Below, piece after piece: positions 25,030 through 42,448 of a DNA stretch of 64,000 nucleotides (position 1 is its first letter; every line of letters starts with the position of its first letter). Source of the stretch: Polytrichum commune (Eukaryota; Streptophyta; Polytrichopsida; Polytrichales; Polytrichaceae); contig OX485805.1 in NCBI GenBank assembly GCA_950295325.1, positions 7,936,501 through 8,000,500 of the forward strand, in the 5' to 3' direction. The notes under the pieces are model-generated. The model was not told where the DNA came from and made no database searches. It saw nothing but the letters and a program-made list of their open reading frames with translations. Both the position numbers and the translations under genes were made by a program.

Positions 25030-26984
25030 ATGTACTCTATAGATAGAGTTAGAATATTGTGAACTTTTGTTGTAAAGCCATATTGCTTAGACACACGATC
25101 ACATGAAGTTTTGTAAGATTCCGGTTCAATTCCTTCAGGAGGAGTCACCTTGGAGTTGTATCAAGGGCTTGTTGTTAACTTGAATTACACCTTGAAGATG
25201 AATTTGATTGGGTTTGAGCTCCAATAATGAAATGAACACCTTGAAGTATATATATTTTTAAATTCATCTTTGCATTTAGTGTTCAATTTTCTTAGAATTT
25301 TTTCCACTGAAGATTTAGACATTTAAGGTACACGTTTGGGGGTTGGACTCTTGATTGGAAACCTAAATAACGTGCGTGGGTCAAACCCCCTTTATACATG
25401 AAGTTAACAGAGAAAAGCAAATGTATGCGTACTAACGGCACGCTAGAAAATGAACTCGTGTATCTATACTAAGCTTTTCAATTTAATGCGGTAAATGTCT
25501 TTGTTACATATACAAAATGTAAATCATGAGTTAAGTATGCCTTTATCATGTGTAAAATCCATGTTCACTTCCTAATGAGAAAGTTTTTGAACACATTTCC
25601 ATCCATAGCATGTGATTCAACGATTGCATCAAACAAACAAAGACAAGAGCACAATAACTTAGCCACAATCTAAAGAGCAAAATTCAAGGCAGCCCATGAG
25701 CACTCCATGAGCCTCTAGCTTATTGTACAACGCAAACACAAACCCTGACATAAATGAACAACAAAGTCATTAAGAATTATTACTGTATGACAACAATGGA
25801 TGGTTCTAATTGCATGGCATCCAAATCCAATGAAATAACTGGCATATATATATATATATATGTGTGTGTATATATCTATATATGTATCTATAATGAGCAC
25901 TCTAGTGCCAAGAATAGGTTTGACCACCTAAATGGAAACGGATCGCATGTTAGAGACCGATAAAAGGTTATGGTAATGTCCAAATATGTATTAATATTTC
26001 ACAATACACAATTTCCAAATTCACTATATTTATACATACATCACATTGTGGCCACTTGTGTATTTTTTGTTGCTTTTGTCTTAGGTAAATTGATGTTTAC
26101 ATCATGATCATAACTTCATCTTGCTCACCAAAACTTCACAAATGAATCCTCCCATTGGTGTTAGTTTAATTGGATAGAACCCCACTTAAGTTGGGAAATC
26201 TTGTCGATGGTGTTACTTTTGACACTTTTAGCTTATGTCAACAAGTGAAGTCACCTTAAAGCACCTCCATACCCCATCTTGAGGTCCATAATGGGTCTCT
26301 TGTAACCCTCGGGGGTGGACTCTTCATACCACGTACGAACTTTGACTTGTAGTATAATTTTGATACTCACCAGTGGGTTTTTTGATACCATTTTTATTGT
26401 TGATTATTGATGCCCATGAATTCACCTAAGGCAGGCATGTCTTCGATGGATACTTTTCTCTCTACACGGCTTCTCGTAGACTAAGCAATCCCTGGTAGAC
26501 AACACACGTTTTTTATACATGTGTCCTCGGCAATATGGATGCTTGTATTTTATAGATGCATTGTAGGGTAAAACTCTTTACATCCTATTGGGTTCGCTCA
26601 TTTTAAAAATAAAACATACCAAGATAAAAAAAAGTTCCAAAGAGCTACATCCATGTTTTATTTCAAGCAAAACTTTGATAGTTTTTCAATGTTGAGTACT
26701 TTCTAAGCGGAGTAAAACGTCTATTAAGGGTGCTAGAATTCAAACCTTGTAAATCAACCCTTTCCAAAAGTCGACTACCAAATAGAATTAGATTTTTTTT
26801 TCATATATAAAGCCCAAACATTTGGGTAGTTTCTTCAAGAGACATGTACTATAAACAAACCATGTATTGTAATTTTAAAACCAATTTGACTCATCTTATA
26901 GAAAGATTATTTTGGACCCTTATGTGCAAGGACTATAAGAATTTCATAAACTATGACAACTATAACACTTTAGGTATGAAACAC
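25030..26984. other. Intergenic region, no gene seen
   Basis: Apart from the microsatellite at 25844-25892, no coding sequence, RNA gene or clear mobile element was recognised in this AT-rich stretch. Confidence 0.4.
25844..25892. repeat. (AT)n/(GT)n microsatellite
   Basis: Runs of AT, then GTGTGTGT, then imperfect TATATCTATATATG. The open frames across it only encode alternating Tyr/Ile residues. Confidence 0.9.
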
Positions 26985-27255
26985 ACAATGAGTGCAAGTT
27001 GATTAGCAAATCCAAATGATGCTCATAGCCATTCGCCTCGTAATTTTTGGAGCATTCATATGAACATCTTATTTATAATCAAAGTGAAGATTCTCGTGCT
27101 CATTAAGTGATCATAAATGTCCCCCAATCAGCTGATTATTGAATCTAGAATGATTATCATCTTTTGAACATGCACTTCAGTCTCTTTTAAACACACTTCT
27201 TTTTGGTGCCAGTTCTTAAACCCACACCTAACCACATACCACTCAAATAGGCACG
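26985..27255 (+). repeat. Dispersed repeat R1, single arm
   Basis: Shares TTTTTGGAGCATTCATATGAA, GTGAAGATTCTCGTGCTCAT, CCAATCAGCTGATTATTGAA, TCTCTTTTAAACACA and ACCACTCAAATAGG in the same order as the arm at 1-335. Confidence 0.7.
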
Positions 27256-27554
27256 TCTACCTTATATACCGGTCCAACATTAGTGTAAACCCCACCAGAA
27301 ATTCATAAAGGGCAAGCCCCCCCCCCCCCAAAACCCTCCTCACCGGCTGTTCCGGTTTCCCACAGCGTGCACCGGCCCACTGGGGAGTAGTAGAGGGAGG
27401 TCGCAAGTGGTTGGTAGGTTTCAAGGAGCTTCCTGGGGGAGCCACGTCACTAGGTAGCAAGCTGCTGAGAAGGTCGCAAAACACTTGGGGAGGTCGCAGT
27501 TGAGTAAGCCAGCCCTAAACCCCTGGACGAACTTTTTGTGTAGAAATGATAATG

Positions 27555-27835
27555 ACTCTAAACCCCAGTGAGGATTTTGTGCAATGATGCTCTTAAGTAT
27601 GTGCGGCGAATTTCTGTTGAATTTTCAAAAGATGGCATTCACATGACTCGCCTATACATACGAAACCAAACGAGGTGAAAATCTCTGGAAAGCTTGTGGT
27701 CGTCACTAGAGAGAAAGAGAGAGAGAGAGAGAATTGTTTGCTAATGCCAGAATGTTGGTTGCTGTCAGCCCTAATTATCCAGAGATTGTTACGAAAAGAA
27801 TTCAAACAAATACAAGCCTTTTGAGAAGTGCTTTT
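27555..27835. repeat. Direct duplication, copy 1 (downstream of the CDC48C-like gene)
   Basis: Matches 28263-28515 in the same orientation (roughly 75-80%). Shared strings include CGAATTTCTGTTGAA, CACATGACTCGCCTA, TTTGCTAATGCCAGA and ACAAATACAAGCCTTTTGAG. This copy carries an expanded (GA)n tract at 27708-27732. The second copy lies in the presumed 3' UTR of the CDC48C-like gene, so this one is probably a duplicated 3' flank. Confidence 0.65.
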
Positions 27836-28262
27836 CAAGAAGCATTGTTTTTGGAGTTGTTTCCCGCATAATAAGCAATTTCATGACTGTAAATTACAAG
27901 AAATTTGATAATTTTTCTTTAAACTGATATTCGACACCTAAGGGATCTGGACGTTGAGCCCTGTATAAGAAGAAGAAGGGCCATTACTAAAATTAAAAAA
28001 CTGAAATAAAAAACCTTCTAATTGGTTCTGGAAATGACATTTGAAAGTGCAAATATTTTCTAATTAGACACTAAACGTATCAGTGGATTCCTCTCAAGGC
28101 CCTCTTTCCAAGCACGTTGCTCCTCGTGAAATAACAAATCATCAAATATAATAGAAGTATTAGAAGTAATTCAGACACATCTGTTTTGAAAGGGGAGAGA
28201 GTTGAGTTGCCACCCCGGGATGATTACAGTCGGTCCTCAGATCATACATGAGGAGCTGGTAC

Positions 28263-28515
28263 CTCCAAACCCATGTGAAAGTTTTGCGTGATGATTCTCT
28301 TAAGGATGTGCGACGAATTTCTGTTGAAATTTCAAAGATGGCATACACATGACTCGCCTACATATACTACCCAGTGAAACGTAGAGAAAATCTGTCACTG
28401 CACAGAAGAGAGGGAGAGAGATGTTTGCTAATGCCAGACTGTGGATTGCTGTCAACCCTAATTATCCCTAAATTCTTACCATACTTTTGTCCAACAAATA
28501 CAAGCCTTTTGAGAA
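28263..28515. repeat. Direct duplication, copy 2 (3' UTR side of the CDC48C-like gene)
   Basis: Partner of 27555-27835. It ends about 55 bp before the stop codon of the CDC48C-like gene, which reads towards it on the minus strand. Confidence 0.65.
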
Positions 28516-28570
28516 TAATGAAGGAATTTGATCTTTCAATCGCTTGTGTGCCTTTTGTCTTGTTTTATAT

Positions 28571-33536
<4,966 letters not shown>

Positions 33537-33551
33537 GCTCAATCTCCACAA

Positions 33552-33674
33552 CTAGTCTAGGTGGAGAGATTGACTCTTCCTTCTCCCATACTTGTATAAC
33601 TTATAATTGTCGCCTTCCTTTAATTCTCCATCCTCACCAAAATTGTATCCCGTCGCAATTGCAATAGCTTGCAT
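33552..33674 (-). promoter_or_regulatory. Upstream ORF (40 codons plus stop) in the leader of the CDC48C-like gene
   Basis: An ATG at 33674 opens a 40-residue frame ending with TAG at 33554-33552, just 15 nt before the main ATG and in the same frame. The peptide starts MQAIAIATGYNFGEDG and ends YGRRKSQSLHLD. If transcribed it would be a uORF whose stop lies almost at the main start, an arrangement that can reduce or condition translation of the main frame. The YGRRK run also recalls basic N-terminal sequence of animal NVL proteins, but this is only a faint similarity. Confidence 0.45.
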
Positions 33675-34860
33675 GGGCTTGAATCCGGGAACTGAGTGAA
33701 CAAAATCGTGTTACAATTCTCGAGCTCTCTACACTGCACTCTAGTTGACTGACTAATCTTGACATGTCTCAAGCCAATTTCATCCTATCATGAATATGGA
33801 ATGTTGTTAGTAAAAGTCCTTCAATAACATAAGTCATTGAGCACATTAAGGAATGAAAATAGAAACTTAAAACTTAAAAATAAAAGTAAACTATCTGCTT
33901 TTTCTTGAAGTTTGTATTATAAAATAGCCTCACCTCCCAATGGATTCGAATACCGTGAAACGGCAAGGTGCATCCTCATTGAGGGCTTCAAGCCAATGCC
34001 ACCAGGTCTCCCAATAGGGCTCCAGGTCCAAGAGATCTTGACTTAGACGCAGAAATTATATATGTACGGAGAAGTAAAGGTGAAAATCCACTCTACTTTA
34101 GTTTGTAATGTTGGAAGAGATAGATGAGTCAAGTCCACTTGAGCTTATAAAATTGGAAAAGAAGTGAGAAGTGGCAGCTTGTGAGATGTTTGTAGAGGAC
34201 AAATGCCTCGAATTTGTAAACTAATATCTCCCTCTAGATGTCATTCTAAAATATGTATGAGAATACAAATGACAAAACAGTTTCAAGATAAAATTTAGTT
34301 GAACTAATTTGGCATCAATTGTAGTCATCCTAGAGAAAAGATGGTTGTCAAGAAGTTGTACCTCTTTCCAACAACTATTGTTTTCAATGACTCTTTATAG
34401 ACTCAATTGCCGTTGTTTCAATTTAGGGTTGTAATTGAAAAGAATGTTTTATGAGTAATAGGACTTCATCATAGACAGTGTAGCTACACTAGATTGTTTG
34501 ATTCTTTAAGGTTGGGAACAATTGGTAAGTTGACTTAATGCATGATATGGCAGAGTGTTGTATGGTTCAACACTTTTGAGTGCCAAAGTTGATTTCAACA
34601 TTGATTGAACTAGGCCTTGACTAATGCAGATACAACATGTGGCAAAATCTTCCCCGAAATAGAAATTGTTTGTCAATTATGTCAAACGAGACAACACCCT
34701 ACCGCATTGAAGCACATGGCAAGTTTGGCGATTGGAGGCATGGCTCGTTAATGCGGATGGTAGATGACAAAATTTCTAATCCCCATCCCATCCCTATGGT
34801 GAACATGCCGAGCATCTGTGGCTAATAAGGCAACCGTGAGTCTTGTCATTGTTTTTTTCT
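33675..34860. other. Upstream flank of the CDC48C-like gene, no other gene seen
   Basis: Presumably contains the promoter (minus direction). No unambiguous TATA box or other gene was recognised. Confidence 0.35.
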
Positions 34861-34869
34861 AATCAGACA

Positions 34870-35000
34870 ACTATATGTGATTAGTGTGTGATTAGGTGTG
34901 GGATTGAAGAACAGACACCTAAAAACATGTGTTTAAAAGAGATTGGACTACCCATATGGAAAGAAATACAATCACGATCCTAGAACAACATTTCTAAGTA
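34870..35000 (-). repeat. Dispersed repeat R1, partial arm
   Basis: Reverse-strand fragment: AGGTGTGGGATTGAAGAACA, GACACCTAAAAACATG, TGTTTAAAAGAGATTGGACT. Only the distal half of the arm remains. Confidence 0.6.
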
Positions 35001-36088
35001 TTTCTTTTAAGAATATGTATTGAACAACGTTTAATTTCTTGGCACAAAAACGAACTACAAAAATCACCAGATGCAGCTCATTATTGTGCGTGTGATCATT
35101 TTCTGGCATAATAAATTAAGTGCAAATTGTGAAGACGTTGAATTAGAGGTCTCTAGAATTTAAATATTAGGAGAACCAAGCTAGTCACTTAACTTCTTAG
35201 TACAGTATGTGGTTTCTAAGTCAGAGAAACTCTGCTCACAATCTATAACACGAGACATACATATTAACATAACATGAAGTTGTTGCATGCCACCTGGAAG
35301 GTCTCAAATTCACAAATGAATTGGATATGAAACTGTACAGGGAATGTAAGAATGACTTGTAGAAATGAACAGCATATTCATTGATAATTACTGTACATTT
35401 CCTGTTATAGTGCTCCCTCATACTTTCTAAACTTTACAAGCAATTGGTTACACTAAAAGAGAGAGACTTTGTATAGTACAGAGATGCTAAAAAAGAGAAA
35501 TCCAGTGAAATTGCATCAACCACAAGAAGTAATAGTCAGCAGGAAAGGGCTGACCCTATCAGCCATAGAGATACAGTCCCCAGAATCAGTAATATGACAC
35601 TCTGCCTATGTTCAAGTCACATAGCTTGGACCAACTTTTCCAACACAAAGTTCTTATCAAAAAACTTCTAAGATGCTTACCAACTGGATCAGCAATGGCA
35701 GCAGAGGCAGGGAGAGAAATACAGGGCTTTGCTTCAAGCTTCACTAAAGTTTGTCGGATGATGTCTCGGATGTCTTGAGAACCTCAAAAGCTACAGGTAC
35801 AGAACCCCTTTGGATTGCCTCCATATGATGTCAGGATACAATCCAGACTGATTCACTTGCATTTCACTCTCCTCATCTACTGATCCTTATGTTCAACCAA
35901 CAATCAGAACCAGTTGAGGCACTCCAGGATGTTCCAACTTCTCATGGACTGTCTAGAGACTCCATTTCTCCAGCTGCATACTTGTTGCTCCTTCATAAAC
36001 AATGTCTTTGTCATAGATGCAGGTATGGCTTGATATATGCACTTTACCTCATCCACATAATAGGAGACTTGGGGCACCAACTGGCAAA
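35001..36088. other. 3' flank/3' UTR of the B3 gene
   Basis: No separate gene is seen. The nearer part of this stretch is presumably the 3' UTR of the B3 gene, which reads towards it. The large plus-strand frame starting at 35889 is mostly the antisense of the Glu/Asp/Ser-rich B3 tail. Confidence 0.4.
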
Positions 36089-37048
36089 TCAGTCTTCTTC
36101 ATCTGGTCTCCAGTTGTCATCATCATCCTCCTCCTCCTCTTCCTCACCTTCCTCCTCCGATGAACTTTCACCCCTCCAATCATCCCCACTTCCATCTTCA
36201 TTGTTCTCAACCCCAGAAGTTTCATCCGCGTCACCCACCTCTTCCCCATCGACCACCTTGGCCTTGACCTCTCTTTTCACTCTCTTTGCTGATGAGTTTC
36301 CTCCTGCAATTGCACCAGCATGCTCAGATGCTCTTACCAAGTGCACCTTGAGTTTCTTAGCAGAAAGGAGCTCAAACACACAAGCATCTCCTGCTTCAAG
36401 CTTATGCTCTTTCACAAACTTGGACCATCCATCCCCAAGCACACCACTGCTTGCCAGGAATGTAGACTCCCATTCTTTTTCATCTTCATCCTCTAAAGCA
36501 ACCTTCTCATCAACTTCAGGAAGGTTCCTCTTTCGGAATTTCTCTGGTACCTCCAAGAAATCTGTTGAGACGTGAGCATCCAGCAAAGACACTACAAAAC
36601 CAGGATTCTCGAGCTCCTTCTCGATATCTTCTGCAGCTTCAGTTGCCTCTAACCGCCCATCAGAAATTTCACGTGGAGGAGTTTTCCGATTCCTCCGCAG
36701 AGTGTACCGTGTCCGTACAACAGGTGATCCAGGTTCAGAGTCTGGATCAGATTCTGCCTCCGATTCATCAGATGATGCCACTGACTTGACTGATGCCTCC
36801 TTATCAGATTCATCTGATTCATCTGATTCTTGGGCTCTCCGAAGTTCTTCTTGGGCTTGAATGGCAGCTACACGTGTGGAACGACGTCTTTCCAGCCCCT
36901 GCTCCTCAAGCGTAAGCTTCTTTCTTTGCATCCGTGCAACTTTTGGTTTCTTCATGCTGGTGGATAACTGCATCAAGCCAAGTTCCTCCATACGTTTCTT
37001 GTTCTCTTCCATTCGTAGCTTCCGGGTTTCCTCATAAGTTGGCTCCAT
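36089..37048 (-). CDS. B3-domain nuclear protein (At3g19184/At5g42700-like)
   Basis: A single coding exon gives 319 aa from ATG 37048 to a stop at 36089. The N-terminus carries the family motif TYEETRKLRMEENKKRMEEL (4-23) and a basic patch (KKPKVARMQRKK, 33-44). A Ser/Asp/Glu-rich linker spans 74-107, followed by a basic RTRYTLRRNRK run (112-122). The B3 fold lies at about 149-240 (NPGFVVSLLDAHVSTDFLEV, then a KEWES...GDGWSKFV strand pair, then AGDACVFELL and KLKVHLVRA). The C-terminus is a long acidic tail (270-319). Plant B3 domains of this group bind DNA or chromatin in the nucleus. Targets are unknown. A splice acceptor (TCTATTGTAG, minus strand) just upstream at 37123 points to a non-coding first exon in the inverted-repeat arm near 39.7-39.9 kb. 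Confidence 0.9.
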   Translation of the reverse strand: MEPTYEETRKLRMEENKKRMEELGLMQLSTSMKKPKVARMQRKKLTLEEQGLERRRSTRVAAIQAQEELRRAQESDESDESDKEASVKSVASSDESEAESDPDSEPGSPVVRTRYTLRRNRKTPPREISDGRLEATEAAEDIEKELENPGFVVSLLDAHVSTDFLEVPEKFRKRNLPEVDEKVALEDEDEKEWESTFLASSGVLGDGWSKFVKEHKLEAGDACVFELLSAKKLKVHLVRASEHAGAIAGGNSSAKRVKREVKAKVVDGEEVGDADETSGVENNEDGSGDDWRGESSSEEEGEEEEEEDDDDNWRPDEED

Positions 37049-37122
37049 ATTTGCTCTCTTAGGCTACTCCTTTGCAATCTATTATGTCCCCCACTCACAG
37101 ATGTTCCTGGCCTCCCACTATC

Positions 37123-39688
37123 CTACAATAGAAGATTTGCCAATATTTGCAATTTTCAATATCACCAGCTGCATGAATGACCTACATCAAAGAAGAAACC
37201 TGCACAGGGTCATGCACAATGAGAAGGTATCACCGTCATTCTAGAGGGCTTCTATATGATAAAAGAAAATAACAATGGCAAGGAATATCTCAGCCACTAT
37301 TCCTCCGTCCAAGACACATTTCTCCACAGCACAACATCCATCTCACTGAAGGAAGCTAACACCAATTGTACAAAAAAATCTGCACAAAATCGTTATTACA
37401 TGACCAGGATGCACAACTGTCAACTGGCTATCAAGCAATGATACCTGACTGCAGATGGGTTTTCTAATTAATTCAGTCAAGCCTTTAGAACTGGCAATTT
37501 GTTAAAGCGTATTGATGAGATGACCAGAAAACCGTAGGTGCTTCCTGGTTCATCTTTTTTGATGCTGTGCTATAATAACCACATGGGATTTGAGTGGGTA
37601 TCAAGCACAATTAGACTGCCATGTGGAAAAATAAAATAAATAAATAAAATTAGTGAACCCAAAGAACGAAGCCCTCTACTGAAGTATCTTATAAAAACAG
37701 AGGTAAACCTGCTTTCCACATTAAGTTGATTGTAGTATTCTTGTATTTCTTCACAGATTAGCCAAAGCGCTCTAATATTAGAAGCATGAACACAAGATCA
37801 CCGAAGACTTTATTCTGACCCTTGTGCTGATAAAATCCCAGTATACTGAAGCATTAATTTTTGATCCACAAAGTACCATAAAGGCTCAAAAACCATCATG
37901 TAAACACCGACCATGTAATGTACTTCAGATTGCAATAGACTTCAGCACAGCAGATGTGTATGAGAGACTGCCATCGTCTTACAAGGGAATTTAAGCTCAT
38001 TTGAAGGTGCAACATCTTTTACAAAAAAAGGCATCTACCTGATTCTATGAGAACCATTCACTTTGTTAGTCAAATCCAGTTCCAAACACAGCCATCAGCA
38101 AGAATTATAATTTCTCCAAAGAACCAAGAGCCAAGATCGATCTCAAAGTACAAACAAGAGATTAAGGGAAGATCTTGACAAGGGAATAGTAATTGACCTT
38201 TACATTGGAGATCATATTTAACGGCCACTAGGCGTGTTCATCACATGGTGTGATTCAGAAGAGCTTGAGGAGTTCCCAAAAGCCTCAATCCTCTTTCTCT
38301 TTATCATTAACCACTTCGTTTGAAACCTGAAGCCACAGAAGAAATGAAAAAAATCAAGAGGTTACAATGAAGCTCAAGGGTGAGCTATGTTAAAAAATGA
38401 TTTCTATAAATACTAGAACAGTTGGATCCAGGGCAATCAATATGAAGCAACATATCAGTGACTAGAAGGAAGGCTACTAATAATAGGCATTAAGCTATTA
38501 AAGAAGATATACATGATGAGCTTGAATTTTCTTTGTGCATATAAACCCCTCTGGTCAAAGAAGGTATGGGCATTGTGCTATTCTGGCCAATTCGACATTA
38601 CCTAAGTAACAAACATGCCCGCAGGATCACCCCCTATGGGGACATGAAAGTAAACTTTCGCATATCAAAGTAAACTTGCCGCACTCCGCACTTTTGTACC
38701 TGGCTTCCAGAAGTGTAAACACCTCCCAACATGCCTCACGGAAGGAGGCAGCCATCTGCACAAACTGATAAAACAATCCAGGATGCAAAATAAGAGATAT
38801 CAGTTATCAAGTAGTTGACAAAAGTCATAAAGAGCCATATCTAAGTTAAGACACGCCAAGACATAAAAACTTAGAAGAGAAAAATTTGTGTCTTATTTTA
38901 TAAAACCTTGAACAGTCGTGTGTCAGCTTAAAAGTACATTACTTCCTAGCAGCCGGCTCAAAAGTTCCACATCCTCATATAGCACAAGGAGCAGAAACAG
39001 AAAGTATCTGCACATGCAAATATTCCCATGCAGTGCTCACATCACAAAGACCAAATAAGGTTACGCATTAAACCCCAAGACTTGTACTTAAACCAACTTG
39101 AAGATGAAGCAATACCATAATTCAGGCAGAGTCGCCTCTCTCTGCATTACCCTATTGTAGAGAGAATGGGACCGCTTGTTTTCAAACAACAAATCTTGGA
39201 ACCTAGGGGCTTGGCCTTGGGAGAGATACGAAGCCCCTTGGGAAAGACAGGTGCGGGCGGGCTTGTCCGGGTGTTCAAGGTGTTCAGCATTCTTCAGGGA
39301 GCTCTAATTCTCGTCATGTCTTTCCAGGATTACATATACACTTAGACCAACTCAAAGATGAACCAACACCATAATTCACGCCCATGCCAACATCGGAGTC
39401 ATCTCTCTCTATATATATATAACCTCGTTCCAGAAGGACTAGGACCCGAACACATAATCAACCGCTGGACTGAGGGTCCGACATCAAGCTGCCCTATACC
39501 AAGCTCCCAGAGACTACTCCAACCACATGAGAAGCCACTAAATAAACTAAATGCACAACAACCAAAACCCTCAACAAGCTAAATCCTCTCGTCGGAATTC
39601 ATATCCGCGAGCTAACCCTAACGCTCCTCAAAACACATCAACCAGAACAAATAACAGGCCGTAGAAAGCTCAAATGCAACCAAAATAC
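37123..39688 (-). other. Predicted 5' UTR intron of the B3 gene
   Basis: The acceptor is TCTATTGTAG (minus strand), with exon 2 starting at 37122. The donor CAG|GTATTTTGG at 39689/39688 is the counterpart of the FAM32A donor in the other arm. The 37150-39094 part is unique sequence without recognised genes. Additional small leader exons cannot be excluded. Confidence 0.45.
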
Positions 39689-40404
39689 CTGAATTTTTTG
39701 CAGAGAAGGACCGAAATGGCGGGCGAGAGAGATCCACAGCGGCTGAAGAATCTCAGTGATGATTCTCGATAAGTAGTGAAGAAGGCCCGTGAAGTGGCCT
39801 GGCCGATGCTCCGAGTGAAGGAGTGCCCGAGACTCCGAGAGGCAGTGAGAAACACAAGAGACGATGGATGGATGAGAAAGTCCTGGAGAGAGAGAATTTA
39901 CTGCATGCGAGGGTACCTCTCATCCATCCAATACAAAACCTTGACCCCTTATAGAATAGCATTTTTGTGTGCATTTTCAAGTGTTAGAAGATATGTAAAA
40001 GAATAGTATGTCACAGTCAATCAAGAATTAGTTTGTGTGTATAAAAATTTAACTATCACAGAGGACGCTCTATTTTATCTATACTAGGTGTTGGAATGTA
40101 GTTTCCATGTGGGATACAAGTGGCTTCGGCCAATGTGAGCATAACACATGTGAAAATTTGAAGGGATTTAAAAATAAAATAAAAATGTCATTATAGAGAA
40201 CCTTTACAGTGTGAGGGACATGTTGGATGTATGGAGGTGGATACAAATGGTTATAAATTAAGACATTTGAGTGTCTCCAACACCATTGTGGGTAATGCGA
40301 AGCTGCTCTTTCTTCGAAAGCCAACATCAATGTTCTATCAATGAAAGTAGACGTTTGCTCCGAGGTTAATATGCAACTTTGTCTAGAATGGCCTAATCAC
40401 TTCT
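39095..40404 (-). repeat. Left arm of a 1.3-kb inverted repeat: promoter and leader exon of the B3 gene
   Basis: The reverse complement of 39095-40404 aligns end to end with 44077-45388, with only about 30-40 differences by eye (about 97%). On the minus strand it holds a TATA-like CTATAAGG at about 39954-39947, a C/T-rich leader with no ATG, and a donor CAG|GTATTTTGG at 39688. The gene-proximal third contains two copies of a short unit, AAGATGAA(G/C)CAA.ACCATAATT. The distal part has relatives at 22976-23066. Confidence 0.9.
39689..39890 (-). promoter_or_regulatory. Predicted non-coding first exon of the B3 gene
   Basis: Mirror image of the FAM32A leader exon in the right arm. The leader is pyrimidine-rich (GATCTCTCTCGCCCGCC) and ends CAAAAAATTCAG before GT. 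The transcription start is not determined. Confidence 0.45.
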
Positions 40405-40542
40405 TACATTCATAAGATCATAATATGACCATTGCATGCCAATTGATATAACTTCATTTTCATTGACATATTCAATTTGAAGTGATCTACAATGACCTAT
40501 AGGGGGCTAGAGGGCCTATTAATCTACGAGTTGATTGGTTAG

Positions 40543-40565
40543 AATATATATATATATATATATAT
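40543..40565. repeat. (AT)n microsatellite
   Basis: About 11 TA units. Confidence 0.9.
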
Positions 40566-41021
40566 CAACAACAAATTAACAAGTCAATAAACAAATTAGT
40601 AGAGACTTTTCTTCCATCACAAGGTTCTATGGTCCTTACCTTAGGTGGTATTTGGTGTGTCTCATACAAAAATGTAGAAATGTCATTATCACTTTGATGT
40701 TACACCCTCCATAATTTGAACATTGCATTGCTTAGCAATGTGCTTTTGTATTTTGTTGGCCATGAGAATATAACCATGGGATGTTGAGAGCCCAATCTGG
40801 ATTTGAATCATCCCACAAGTTATGTTTTCATGGCTCACATAATGAAAGCACAGTGTTGAGTAATTCTATGACAAGTCAACCTTTAAGTCCCCCAATTGGG
40901 TATTACTTGGTTGGTGGTGACATGTCTTGTCAAATTGTTAACTCTTAAGGCATGGTCACATACAAAACAACATGGGGACACAAGAAACCCCGTATGCCTA
41001 ATTTATACCCATAAATCATAA

Positions 41022-41042
41022 CCCCTAAACCCTAAACCCTAG
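41022..41042. repeat. CCCTAAA telomere-type tract
   Basis: Nearly three units of CCCTAAA. Interstitial and short. Confidence 0.7.
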
Positions 41043-41563
41043 ATTTACAAAAGGGGGCCCTAAGGTTTAGAGAAAACTTTTACAATAACTACATTAGTTT
41101 TATCCAATCCACATTCATCCATTAATGTGATATGGTAAAAGTCCTCAATCACTCTCCTGTCCATTATTGTTAAGGTTCGCATTTGGGTTCTAGGACAAGC
41201 TCGAGGCTCTTGGAGTGCTCACAGGCTCCCTTGGGTTGTGCTCTCCATATTGTAACTAAGTTATTGTAATCTTGTAGTTGTTTGTTTCATGCAATCATTG
41301 AGCTACATGCTACGAATGAAAAAATGCTCAATGATTTTCTCATTAGACTTATGTTTTTGTGTATGTAGTGGAGGCATTTATCACATTACATTGAAAACCT
41401 CAGTATAATTACATGAGCCCATTAGAGCTTGCCATTAGTATGTATACATTTGTTTTTTCTTTATAGAATTCTCATATGTAGGGGATTTAATTTCATAGTT
41501 AACCATGCACGTCATTTAGGTTCCAATGAAGAGTCCACCTCTTGGGACAACTAGACTTCATTC

Positions 41564-41620
41564 ATATATATATATATATATAAGTGTAAGAGTGTACTTC
41601 ACACACACACACACACACAC
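41564..41620. repeat. (AT)n and (AC)n microsatellites
   Basis: (AT)n at 41564-41582 and (AC)n at 41599-41620, separated by 16 bp. Confidence 0.9.
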
Positions 41621-42448
41621 TTAGGGCCACTTCACACACGAGACTAAGAGCTTGTGACCAATACACTTCAAGCACTCTCATTGGTGGAAAAGGCGGAGTT
41701 GGTCCAAGTTCGCTTCACACTATGCTTGAAAGACCAACAGAGTATGTGATATGCAAGATGGATGTAAAGTCTACATGGATTCTTACATGGCAACAAATGG
41801 ATCATGTTTTATGGTCACTTGGACTATTTTCAAAAACCACCTCTTGGAGGTAGGCCTAACATAGAACCGGGAGCCATGGCACTCCGAAGACTCACAACTG
41901 TTGATTTATTCTACTATATCATGTGTGAGGACCCACATGAATAAAAATTCATTGAAATAGCATTCGGTTGAGGGCCCAAACACATATATGGCTTCACACT
42001 ACACTTGAGGGTCCATGACCACACTACATGATTTTGGAGGTGTCTTGGGATGGCATTTGGACACTTTTCTTGGGCTCTCACAATTTCATGGTCACGGCAA
42101 TTCCTATTGTTTGAAATGGCTCTAAAGTACACCAAGTACATAAATTCCTTTCGATTTGGCACTCATAATGGGATTAGGTGATGAAAGAACAAGTACACAC
42201 TTAGTACTCATTGTGAAGGTCATATAATTCAAATAACCACTCATTACTTAGATCCGTCTTGCGAAACACTATATGAATATGCGTATTTGTTGTACAAAGT
42301 GTGAGGGAAAGAATGTGCATGCCAATTTCCACTCGTGACTCTTGAAGTGACGTAACTTAATATACTTATGACTTTGAATTATGGAAAATTATATTTGATT
42401 ACGGTAGAAGTGCACATACTCCGTCATAGGATAACATGGACACCTATA

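Noticed and set aside
25101-25145. tRNA T-arm look-alike GGTTCAATTCC
   Set aside because: No D-arm or anticodon arm at the proper distance.
25715-25963. Open frames with alternating Tyr/Ile on both strands
   Set aside because: Direct translation of an AT/GT microsatellite.
35889-36575. 228-codon plus-strand open frame rich in serine
   Set aside because: It is largely antisense to the B3 gene. The serine runs are the complement of GAG/GAA/GAT codons of the acidic tail. No domain is present.
39303-40330. Several short open frames in the left inverted-repeat arm
   Set aside because: Mirrored frames in the right arm are not kept open consistently, as expected for non-coding promoter and leader sequence.
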